Source: Gammaproteobacteria bacterium
Lineage (GTDB): Bacteria > Pseudomonadota > Gammaproteobacteria > HyVt-429
Direction: 5' to 3'
Assembly: GCA_013152415.1 (NCBI GenBank)
Contig: JAADGI010000005.1
Location: 1 to 64,000, forward strand
DNA length: 64,000 nucleotides
The translations under genes and the position numbers were made by a program. Below the pieces are notes generated by a model. The model saw nothing but the letters and a program-made list of their open reading frames with translations. It did not search any database and was not told the origin of the DNA. Positions 34,846-42,680 of the stretch are shown here, in pieces (position 1 is the stretch's first letter; each line of letters starts with the position of its first letter).

Positions 34846-37146
34846 ATGGCCAAGAACCTCATCATCGTCGAGTCACCTGCCAAGACCAAAACCATCAAGA
34901 AGTACCTCGGTAAAGATTTTAACGCCCTGGCCACCTATGGCCATGTCCGTGACCTCATCCCCAAAACCGGTGCTATCGACACTGAAAATGGGTTTGAAAT
35001 GAAGTATGCCGCCATCGACAGAAACAAGAAACACGTCGATGCCATTGTCAAAGCGCTTAAAAAATCCGAGGCGCTGTATCTGGCAACGGACCCCGACCGG
35101 GAAGGCGAGGCCATATCATGGCACCTATACGAAATGTTAAAAGAAAAGGGCTTACTGGAAGGCAAGACTGTCCACCGAGTGGAATTCTTTGAGCTCACCA
35201 AATCTGCTATTCAAAAAGCGATAACACAACCACGAGAGTTATCACTCAAACTTATTGACGCCCAACAGGCACGTCGTGCATTAGACTATTTAGTGGGTTT
35301 TAACCTTTCGCCACTGTTGTGGAAAAAAATCAGGCGTGGCTTATCGGCCGGACGTGTGCAGAGCCCAGCCTTGAGAATGATCTGTGAACGTGAAGAAGAG
35401 ATCAATAAGTTTGAACCCAGAGAATACTGGACCATTGAGGCTGACCTTAAGTCAAACAAAACCGAGCTCGGTGCCAAACTCACCCATTTCGATGGCGAAA
35501 AACTGGATCAATTTGCCATCGGCAACCAAAAACGAGCCGATAAAGTGGAGTCTGTATTAACGAAACAGGCCGCTGGAAAATTAACAGTCTCCAAGGTCGA
35601 CAAGAAAAAACGCAAACGTAACCCTGCCCCGCCGTTTACCACATCAACCCTGCAACAGGAAGCGGCACGTAAACTGGGTTACGCAGCACAACGCACCATG
35701 CGCATTGCCCAACAACTCTATGAAGGCATTGAAATTGAAGGTGAAGCAACGGGTTTAATCACCTATATGCGTACTGACTCTGTCAATCTGGCCACAGAGG
35801 CGGTTAACGAGATTCGTGCATTTATCGAAGAACGCTACGGTAAAGAAAATCTGCCGGATGAACCGCAGACCTATAAAAATAAATCCAAAAATGCCCAAGA
35901 AGCCCATGAGGCAGTACGGCCCACCTCGGTCACCCTGACCCCTGACCAACTTAAAGAGGCCCTGAAACCAGAACAGCTCAAACTCTACGAACTAATCTGG
36001 AAGCGTGCAGTGGCCTGCCAGATGATTCATGCCACCATGGATACGGTAAGTATCGACCTGGTCCCTGGGGCGCACACTGATAATATTTTTCGTGCCACCG
36101 GTTCCACCGTAGTCAATCCGGGATTCATGGCGGTCTACCAGGAAGGCAGTGACGACAGCAAACCCGAATCTGATAGTCAAAAAATACTCCCCCCCATGGA
36201 AGAGGGTGATGAGATCAACTTACAGATTATCCGCAAGGAACAACACTTTACCGAACCCCCACCCCGATTTAGCGAAGCCAGTCTGGTGAAAACCCTTGAG
36301 GCCCACGGCATCGGCCGGCCCTCCACCTATGCGTCTATTATTTCTACCCTGCAAAACAGAGAGTACGTCACTACTGACAGACGCCGATTTACACCAACAG
36401 ATGTAGGTATGGTCGTTAACAAGTTCTTGTCTGGCCATTTTACGAAATACGTGGATTATGATTTTACCGCAAAGCTTGAAGATGACCTGGATGCCATTTC
36501 ACGTGGTGAACAGGAATGGAAACCTTTGCTGGAAAAATTCTGGACCGAATTTAAAAAGGAAGTGGATCACAAGGAGGCCACTGTGGATAGAAAAGACGTC
36601 ACCCAGGAAGAGATGGATGAAGACTGCCCAACTTGTGGCGCCAAACTCTCAACCCGTCTTGGCCGCCATGGAAAATTCGTGGGTTGTACCGCCTACCCGG
36701 AGTGTAAGTACACAAGAAATCTCGACGATGAGCCCGGCACTTCCAACGAACCCGAAGTGGTAGAGGGGCGTCAATGCCCCAAGTGTGAATCAAATCTGGT
36801 CATCAAACGAGGCCGTTACGGCAAATTTATTGGTTGCAGCAACTACCCGGAGTGCAAACACATGGAGCCCCTGGAAGCACCTGAAGACACGGGCGTCACC
36901 TGCCCCGAGTGCAAACAGGCCTCCATGCTCAAACGCAAATCCCGATATGGCAAGGTCTTCTATTCCTGCGCCCGTTACCCGGACTGTAAATATGCGGTCT
37001 GGAATGAACCCTTGGATGAGCCCTGCCCTGAGTGTCAACACCCTATCCTGACTTTAAAGACCACCAAGCGCCGGGGAACGGAAAAAGTCTGCCCACAAAA
37101 AGAATGTAAACACGCCGAACAGGTCGAGGCACCGGAGGAGACCTAA
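34846..37146 (+). CDS. topA: DNA topoisomerase I
   Basis: Relaxes negatively supercoiled DNA. Protein of 766 residues. Toprim domain with IVESPAKTKTI (7-17) and TDPDREGE (81-88), catalytic Tyr307 in GLITYMRTDSVN, and HEAVRPT near 353-359. From about residue 590 there are several C4 zinc-ribbon units (CPTC...C, CPKC...C, CPEC...C, CPEC...C), the usual C-terminal DNA-binding tail. Its stop is 11 bases from the end of the convergent mrcA gene, so there is no room for a separate terminator between them. Confidence 0.97.
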   Translation: MAKNLIIVESPAKTKTIKKYLGKDFNALATYGHVRDLIPKTGAIDTENGFEMKYAAIDRNKKHVDAIVKALKKSEALYLATDPDREGEAISWHLYEMLKEKGLLEGKTVHRVEFFELTKSAIQKAITQPRELSLKLIDAQQARRALDYLVGFNLSPLLWKKIRRGLSAGRVQSPALRMICEREEEINKFEPREYWTIEADLKSNKTELGAKLTHFDGEKLDQFAIGNQKRADKVESVLTKQAAGKLTVSKVDKKKRKRNPAPPFTTSTLQQEAARKLGYAAQRTMRIAQQLYEGIEIEGEATGLITYMRTDSVNLATEAVNEIRAFIEERYGKENLPDEPQTYKNKSKNAQEAHEAVRPTSVTLTPDQLKEALKPEQLKLYELIWKRAVACQMIHATMDTVSIDLVPGAHTDNIFRATGSTVVNPGFMAVYQEGSDDSKPESDSQKILPPMEEGDEINLQIIRKEQHFTEPPPRFSEASLVKTLEAHGIGRPSTYASIISTLQNREYVTTDRRRFTPTDVGMVVNKFLSGHFTKYVDYDFTAKLEDDLDAISRGEQEWKPLLEKFWTEFKKEVDHKEATVDRKDVTQEEMDEDCPTCGAKLSTRLGRHGKFVGCTAYPECKYTRNLDDEPGTSNEPEVVEGRQCPKCESNLVIKRGRYGKFIGCSNYPECKHMEPLEAPEDTGVTCPECKQASMLKRKSRYGKVFYSCARYPDCKYAVWNEPLDEPCPECQHPILTLKTTKRRGTEKVCPQKECKHAEQVEAPEET

Positions 37147-37157
37147 CTGCATCTGCT

Positions 37158-39683
37158 CTAAAACAGACCTTCTGGTATCGCCTTATCCGGCGCGACAACA
37201 ACCGGGGCAGCAGTGGTTTCGTCTCCACTCTCTATATCTTCAACCCTGGCCATGCCAGCAATAAAATACTCTCGATAACCGATAGGATCATCATCTGTAG
37301 TAGGCTGGCCTGTATCCATATTGATTTGTGCGCTGGTAATGCCACGCGGTGGGATTTGCGGCTCTTCCGGCGTCCCTGCCAACGCCACACGCATATAATC
37401 TATCCAAATCGGCAGTGCTGCTCGACCACCGGCCTCACCACGCCCCAGGGACTTTGGCTGATCGAAACCCACCCACACAGTCGTTACCAAGCCACGATTA
37501 AAACCCGAGAACCAGGCATCACGAAAATCATTGGTGGTGCCCGTCTTGCCGGCCAGATCTTTGCGTTTTAACACCATGGCACGACGCCCGGTGCCCACCT
37601 TAATGACATCTTGCAATATACTGGTCATGATATAGGCGTTTTCAGCGCTGATGGCCCGCTTCGCGTATCGCGGTCTTTTCTGTTCAGAGGGTGCTATCAG
37701 CTTATCCTCAGGCGCTGCTTCTTGTGCCTTATTCTCAGCATTGGCATCAGGTGCTGACAGTTCATCAACTGTTTCAGCCTTAGCCGTAATTTCTGGCTGC
37801 TCGGTCTTTTCGGGCACACAGGTCGCACAAACAATGGTGGGATTGGCACGCTCGACAATTTCACCGGCACCGTTTTCTACGCGCTGAACAACATAGGGTT
37901 CTATGAGAAACCCTCCATTGGCAAATACAGCGTAGCCGGAGACCACCTCCATAGGCGTAAGTGAGGCCGTGCCTAATGCTAAGGACAGATTCTTTGGCAG
38001 CCGCTCTTCATCAAAACCAAATCGCAGGAGATGCTTGACAGCAAACTTCGGCCCAAGTGATCGCAACAAACGGACGGATACCAGATTTAAAGATAGTGTT
38101 AACGCCCGCCGTAAGCGGGTTGGGCCAAAAAACTTTCCACTATAATTTTCTGGACGCCACACACCCTCTAACTGAACATCCGGCACGACAATAGGCGCAC
38201 CACTGACACGGCTGGCAGCGGTAAAGCCCTTCTCCAGGGCTGCGGAGTAAATAAAGGGTTTGATATTCGACCCAGGTTGCCGTTGCGCCTGTATCACGCG
38301 GTTAAACTTGCTATCAAAAAAATCAAAGCCACCACTGAGGGCGACCACCCGACCGTCCTGCGGTTCCAGTGACACAACTGCACCACTGACCTTGGGGATT
38401 TGAGCCAACCACCATTTATCCTGGCCCTCTTTATCGACTCGCTTTTCGACATAAATGACATCACCCACACGTAAAATATCTGTAACCCGTTTTGGGCTGG
38501 GTCCCTTGCTGTTTTCACCGATGTAACGACGGGCCCATTTTAGCCCTTCCCACTCCAGGCTAATGGTTTGCCCCTGGCCAATATAGGCCTGTAACGTCTT
38601 GGTATCGGTAGTCATTACAATGGCGGGGGCCAAATGGGCAGAACTCGACGTCTTGGCCAGAATCTTATCGAGTGAGGCTGGATCGGTTGCCCCATCAATT
38701 TGTGTCCGCTTTAGGGGTCCGCGATAACCGTGACGCCGCTCATAGGCCATCAGTCCATCACGCAGCGCAACATCGGCAGCCTGCTGGCGAGTGGCATCAA
38801 TAGTGGTATAGACTTTATAGCCCCCACCGTAGGCCATATCACCGTATTTTTGCACCATGTAGTGCCGTACCATCTCGGCCACATAGGGGGCCGAAACCTC
38901 GATCGCCGCCAAATGTTTGGTTGCAGTTAATGCAGACAACCGAGCCTGGCTATGTGTTTCATCGTCGATAAACCCCAGCTTGTACATTCTATCAAGGACA
39001 TAGTTACGCCGTGCCTTGGCATTTTCCGGATTGCTCAGGGGGTTGTTCCTTGACGGCGCCTTGGGCAGGCCTGCCAACATCGCCATTTGCGGCAGAGTCA
39101 AATCCGCCAGGGATTGGCCATAGTACACATGGGCAGCGGCGGCAAAACCATAGGAGCGGTGACCCAGGAATATTTTATTGAGATACAACTCAAGGATCTG
39201 GTTTTTCTCCAACTCCTGTTCTATCTTAAACGCTAACAAAATTTCCTTGATCTTTCGGGTGTAGGTCTTTTCCGGACTTAGAAAATAGTTTCGCGCCACT
39301 TGCATGGTGATGGTGCTGGCCCCCTGACCGTGCGCACCACTACGCAGATTAGCGACAGCAGCACGTATGATGCCCAAAAAATCCACTCCCTGGTGGACAT
39401 AAAAGGAGTCATCTTCGGCGGCCAGCACCGCCTTGATTAACAGGGTTGGCACCTCTTCGGTGCGGACGGGCACCCGTCGTTCATCACCAAATTCCGCCAT
39501 CAATTTACCCCTGGCGGTATAGACCCGCAGGGGCACCTTGAGCTGTATATCCTTCAATGTTTCGACTTCAGGTAGCGTTGGGGAAACCACCAGGGCCACC
39601 ACCGCCAAACCCAACAGCCCGGTGACCACCAAACCCAACACCCCGGTGAGCAGGCCGATAGGAGAAATACTTAATTTTTTCAT
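37158..39683 (-). CDS. mrcA: penicillin-binding protein 1A
   Basis: Bifunctional peptidoglycan synthase of 841 residues. An N-terminal membrane anchor (about 10-33) is followed by a GT51 glycosyltransferase domain with catalytic Glu90 in AEDDSFYVHQG, an OB-like linker domain, and the transpeptidase domain with Ser472-x-x-Lys475 (GSNIKPF), the SLN motif in LSLNLVS and GKTGTT. An acidic Ala/Glu-rich stretch (about 605-650) interrupts the transpeptidase part, as in several gammaproteobacterial PBP1A proteins. Its promoter stands back to back with that of pilM, a widely conserved arrangement. Confidence 0.96.
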   Translation of the reverse strand: MKKLSISPIGLLTGVLGLVVTGLLGLAVVALVVSPTLPEVETLKDIQLKVPLRVYTARGKLMAEFGDERRVPVRTEEVPTLLIKAVLAAEDDSFYVHQGVDFLGIIRAAVANLRSGAHGQGASTITMQVARNYFLSPEKTYTRKIKEILLAFKIEQELEKNQILELYLNKIFLGHRSYGFAAAAHVYYGQSLADLTLPQMAMLAGLPKAPSRNNPLSNPENAKARRNYVLDRMYKLGFIDDETHSQARLSALTATKHLAAIEVSAPYVAEMVRHYMVQKYGDMAYGGGYKVYTTIDATRQQAADVALRDGLMAYERRHGYRGPLKRTQIDGATDPASLDKILAKTSSSAHLAPAIVMTTDTKTLQAYIGQGQTISLEWEGLKWARRYIGENSKGPSPKRVTDILRVGDVIYVEKRVDKEGQDKWWLAQIPKVSGAVVSLEPQDGRVVALSGGFDFFDSKFNRVIQAQRQPGSNIKPFIYSAALEKGFTAASRVSGAPIVVPDVQLEGVWRPENYSGKFFGPTRLRRALTLSLNLVSVRLLRSLGPKFAVKHLLRFGFDEERLPKNLSLALGTASLTPMEVVSGYAVFANGGFLIEPYVVQRVENGAGEIVERANPTIVCATCVPEKTEQPEITAKAETVDELSAPDANAENKAQEAAPEDKLIAPSEQKRPRYAKRAISAENAYIMTSILQDVIKVGTGRRAMVLKRKDLAGKTGTTNDFRDAWFSGFNRGLVTTVWVGFDQPKSLGRGEAGGRAALPIWIDYMRVALAGTPEEPQIPPRGITSAQINMDTGQPTTDDDPIGYREYFIAGMARVEDIESGDETTAAPVVVAPDKAIPEGLF

Positions 39684-39730
39684 ATGGTTATGGAGCCCTA
39701 AGATAAAATTGGATAGACCGCCGGTCGGAT

Positions 39731-39759
39731 ATTATAGGGATTTCACCCGCTACACCCAA
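39731..39759 (-). promoter_or_regulatory. promoter of mrcA
   Basis: On the minus strand TTGGGT (39754-39759), a 17-base spacer and a perfect TATAAT (39731-39736). The start would be near 39724, about 40 bases before the ATG at 39683. Confidence 0.5.
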
Positions 39760-39767
39760 AAAGTCTG

Positions 39768-39797
39768 TTGTGTTTTAGATTTGTTATCGACTATAGT
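39768..39797 (+). promoter_or_regulatory. possible promoter of the pil operon
   Basis: TTGTGT (39768-39773), an 18-base spacer and TATAGT (39792-39797). The -10 matches five of six bases but the -35 is weak. It lies back to back with the mrcA promoter, separated by only eight bases between -35 boxes. Confidence 0.35.
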
Positions 39798-39861
39798 TGT
39801 GACTGTATTTAATCCAAGTTGGGATATTATGCCTGTAACCATCAGAAAGTAGGCGACTTTT

Positions 39862-40926
39862 TTGGAAATTTTTGCCAAAAAACAACAGTCCATCATAGGT
39901 GTGGATATCAGCTCCTCTGCAGTCAAGGTCCTCGAGCTCAGCAAGAGCGGGGACCATTACCGGGTGGAACGCTACACTGTGGACCCGCTACCCCAGAATG
40001 CCGTGGTGGAAAACGCCATTACCGACGTCGACCAGGTGGGCCATGCCGTGGAACGCGCCATCAAACGGTCGGGGACCCGCTGCAAACACGCCGCCGTGGC
40101 GGTTGCTGCCTCCCATGTGATTACTAAAATGATCACCATGGGCTCGGGGCTGAATGAATCAGAACTTGAAACCCAGATTGAACTGGAAGCCGACCACTAC
40201 ATCCCCTACCCCCTGGATGAGGTGAATCTGGACTTTGAGGTCATTGGCCCCTCTGAGACTGATCCCAACCAGGATGAAGTGCTCATCTCCGCCTGCCGCA
40301 AGGAAATCGTAGACGATTATATTGCGGTGATAGAACAGGCGGGCCTCACCCCCGCAGTGGTGGATGTGGAATCCTACGCCATGGAAAGTGCCTACAGCCT
40401 CATTGCCAAGCATATTCCTGGTGGCGGCATGGAAAAGACCATCGCTATTCTCGATTTTGGCGCCACCACCATGCACATGAATGTGATGCACAACAATCGA
40501 TCAGTTTACACCCGTGACCACGCATTTGGCGGCAAACAATTAACCGAAGAGATACAACGCCGCTACGGTCTGTCCTATGCCGAAGCGGGACTGGCCAAGA
40601 AGGTAGGCGGCCTACCCGACAACTACCAAACAGACATCCTGCACCCTTTTATGGAGGCCATGTGCCAGGAAACCACCCGGGCACTTCAATTCTTTTATTC
40701 ATCGAGCCAATTTAGCAGCGTAGACCAAGTCTTGATAGCGGGTGGCTGCGCCCAGATATTGGGTGTGGATGAGTTGATCGCCAACCGGGCAGGCATTCAC
40801 GCAGCAGTAGCCAATCCCTTTACCAGCATGTCGCTGGCATCGAGAATCAAACCCCAGTCCCTAAGCGGTGACGCACCGTCCTTGATGGTAGCGTGCGGCC
40901 TGGCGATGCGGAGCTTTGACCAATGA
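39862..40926 (+). CDS. pilM: type IV pilus assembly protein PilM
   Basis: Actin-like cytoplasmic protein of 354 residues that links the PilNOP inner-membrane platform to the pilus motor. The N-terminal LEIFAKKQQSIIGVDIS fits the PilM pattern, with ATPase-fold phosphate motifs GVDISSSAVK near 13-22 and LDFGATTMHM near 200-209. The start is TTG at 39862: an in-frame TAG lies at 39850-39852 and no ATG or GTG is available between. The stop overlaps pilN by four bases. First gene of pilMNOPQ. Confidence 0.95.
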   Translation: MEIFAKKQQSIIGVDISSSAVKVLELSKSGDHYRVERYTVDPLPQNAVVENAITDVDQVGHAVERAIKRSGTRCKHAAVAVAASHVITKMITMGSGLNESELETQIELEADHYIPYPLDEVNLDFEVIGPSETDPNQDEVLISACRKEIVDDYIAVIEQAGLTPAVVDVESYAMESAYSLIAKHIPGGGMEKTIAILDFGATTMHMNVMHNNRSVYTRDHAFGGKQLTEEIQRRYGLSYAEAGLAKKVGGLPDNYQTDILHPFMEAMCQETTRALQFFYSSSQFSSVDQVLIAGGCAQILGVDELIANRAGIHAAVANPFTSMSLASRIKPQSLSGDAPSLMVACGLAMRSFDQ

Positions 40927-41495
40927 CGAGGATCAATCTCCTACCTTGGCGTGAAATGCGTCGCCGCCAACTGGACCTGCAGGTCCTACGGGGCAGTTTC
41001 TTCGCCTGGGCATTGATGGGACTCATATCCCTGTATGCCCATCTCCATCTCAACGGGAAGATCAGCGCACAAAATAACAGGAACGCCTACATCCAGAAGG
41101 AAATTAAAAAGCTGGATGCTCAGATCAAGGAAATCAAGGAATTAAAAAAGAAACGCGCTGCACTCATATCACGTATGGACGTCATCCAAAGCCTGCAAGG
41201 TGATCGCACACGAATTGTCCACATCTTCGACGACCTTGTCAGAAAACTACCTGAAGGAATATACCTTACCGGCCTGAAAAAACGAGGAAAATCTGTCACT
41301 CTGACGGGTATCGCTCAATCAAACGGCCGTATCTCCCTCTTTATGCGCCAACTTGATGCCTCGGAGTGGTACACCAACCCACGACTTCAAGTGATCAATA
41401 TCGCTCAAGAGGGCGGTCTGCGCGTCAGCAAGTTCACACTTCAGGTTGCCCTGGCACAAAAGAAAACCATTGTGGCCGGTGGGGGCACGAACTAA
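40923..41495 (+). CDS. pilN: type IV pilus assembly protein PilN
   Basis: Inner-membrane platform protein of 190 residues. The cytoplasmic N-terminus INLLPWREMRR is the conserved PilM-binding motif; one membrane span (about 24-42) follows, then a coiled coil (about 50-85) rich in Lys and Glu, then a ferredoxin-like periplasmic domain. ATGA overlap with pilM and six bases to pilO place it firmly in the operon. Confidence 0.95.
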   Translation: MTRINLLPWREMRRRQLDLQVLRGSFFAWALMGLISLYAHLHLNGKISAQNNRNAYIQKEIKKLDAQIKEIKELKKKRAALISRMDVIQSLQGDRTRIVHIFDDLVRKLPEGIYLTGLKKRGKSVTLTGIAQSNGRISLFMRQLDASEWYTNPRLQVINIAQEGGLRVSKFTLQVALAQKKTIVAGGGTN

Positions 41496-41501
41496 GCCGT
41501 T

Positions 41502-42134
41502 ATGTTAACCGACGACCTAAAAAATTTAGATATAAACGATATCGCATCGTGGCCCATACCTATAAAGGTAGTGGGCGCCATAATAGTATCGGCACTGATT
41601 CTTGCTCTGAGCTACTGGTTTTTTATTCAAGATCAACTAGACGCCCTTGATAAAGCCGGGCGCAAAGAACAAGAATTACGCGCCACCTTCTTGATGAAAA
41701 AATCCCTGGCAATCAATCTTCCGGCCTATAGACAGCAGATGACCGATATGGAGGAAGACTTTGGAGTCATGCTGCGCCAGCTTCCCAACAAAACTGAAAT
41801 CCCGGAACTGTTGATTGATATCACCCAAGCAGGTTTAAGCCGGGGCTTGAAATTTAAACTCGTCAAACCCGGCGTAAAGATATACTCAGATTTTTACGCA
41901 ACGCTCCCAATCGACCTTAATGTGATGGGTACTTATCATGAACTAGGTCAGTTCATTAGTGATCTGGCCGCTTTGCCACGCATTGTTTCATTAGGCAATA
42001 TCGATATTTCGCCGTTGGATAAAAAACTTTCCATGAAAACGATTGCTCTCACCTATCACTATCTGGATGAAGAGGAAATCGCGGCACAATCGGCTGCAAA
42101 AAATAAGAAAAAACGTAGGCGTGGCCGAAGATAG
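41502..42134 (+). CDS. pilO: type IV pilus assembly protein PilO
   Basis: Inner-membrane partner of PilN, 210 residues. A short N-terminal region with Leu-Asn-x-Asn-Asp, one membrane span (about 24-44), a coiled-coil stretch (about 48-90) and a periplasmic ferredoxin-like domain with GTYHELGQFISDLAAL near 143-158. A very basic tail (KKKRRRGRR) ends the protein; this is longer and more charged than I expect for the family. Confidence 0.95.
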   Translation: MLTDDLKNLDINDIASWPIPIKVVGAIIVSALILALSYWFFIQDQLDALDKAGRKEQELRATFLMKKSLAINLPAYRQQMTDMEEDFGVMLRQLPNKTEIPELLIDITQAGLSRGLKFKLVKPGVKIYSDFYATLPIDLNVMGTYHELGQFISDLAALPRIVSLGNIDISPLDKKLSMKTIALTYHYLDEEEIAAQSAAKNKKKRRRGRR

Positions 42135-42139
42135 TCATT

Positions 42140-42664
42140 ATGCCTCACATAAAAAAATATCTTGTGGTTATCGTCAGCGTGATTCTGGCCGGTTGCGGCA
42201 GTGCCAATGTTGATGATCTACGTGAATTCACCAAAAATGCACACAAGGGTAAAAAACCAAGGGTTGAGCCTTTGCCGCTCTTTCAACCCCATACGGGTTT
42301 TGCATACTCGGCATCAAGCCTGACAGACCCTTTTTCACCCACCAATCTACGCCCGGTAAGGGCACCGCTGGGTGCCAGCCATGGCGACAAGTCCCCTGAC
42401 CCCAATCGACGCAAAGAACCCCTGGAGTCTTATCCCTTGGACTCCCTGGCTATGGTCGGCACCTTGGGCCGTGCCAATCAGACCTGGGTTATCATTCGGG
42501 CACCGGATGGTAGCGTTCACCATGCCCACATGGGTAATTATGTTGGTGAAAACTATGGGCGAATTATAGAACTATCAGATTCTCGAATTAAAATTATGGA
42601 GCTAGTGCTGGACCAAAATGGTAGATGGGTGGAACGGGAGACAGGTCTAGCCGTCATTGACTAG
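42140..42664 (+). CDS. pilP: type IV pilus lipoprotein PilP
   Basis: Lipoprotein of 174 residues that joins the PilNO platform to the PilQ secretin. The signal sequence ends in the lipobox LAGC, with lipidated Cys20. An extended Pro-rich segment with DPF, then a beta domain (about 98-172) with SLAMVGTLGR and HHAHMGNYVG motifs, are typical. It follows pilO by five bases and overlaps the longest possible pilQ frame by eight bases, though pilQ more likely starts at 42681. Confidence 0.95.
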   Translation: MPHIKKYLVVIVSVILAGCGSANVDDLREFTKNAHKGKKPRVEPLPLFQPHTGFAYSASSLTDPFSPTNLRPVRAPLGASHGDKSPDPNRRKEPLESYPLDSLAMVGTLGRANQTWVIIRAPDGSVHHAHMGNYVGENYGRIIELSDSRIKIMELVLDQNGRWVERETGLAVID

Positions 42665-42680
42665 CGAGGGGCGAATTATC

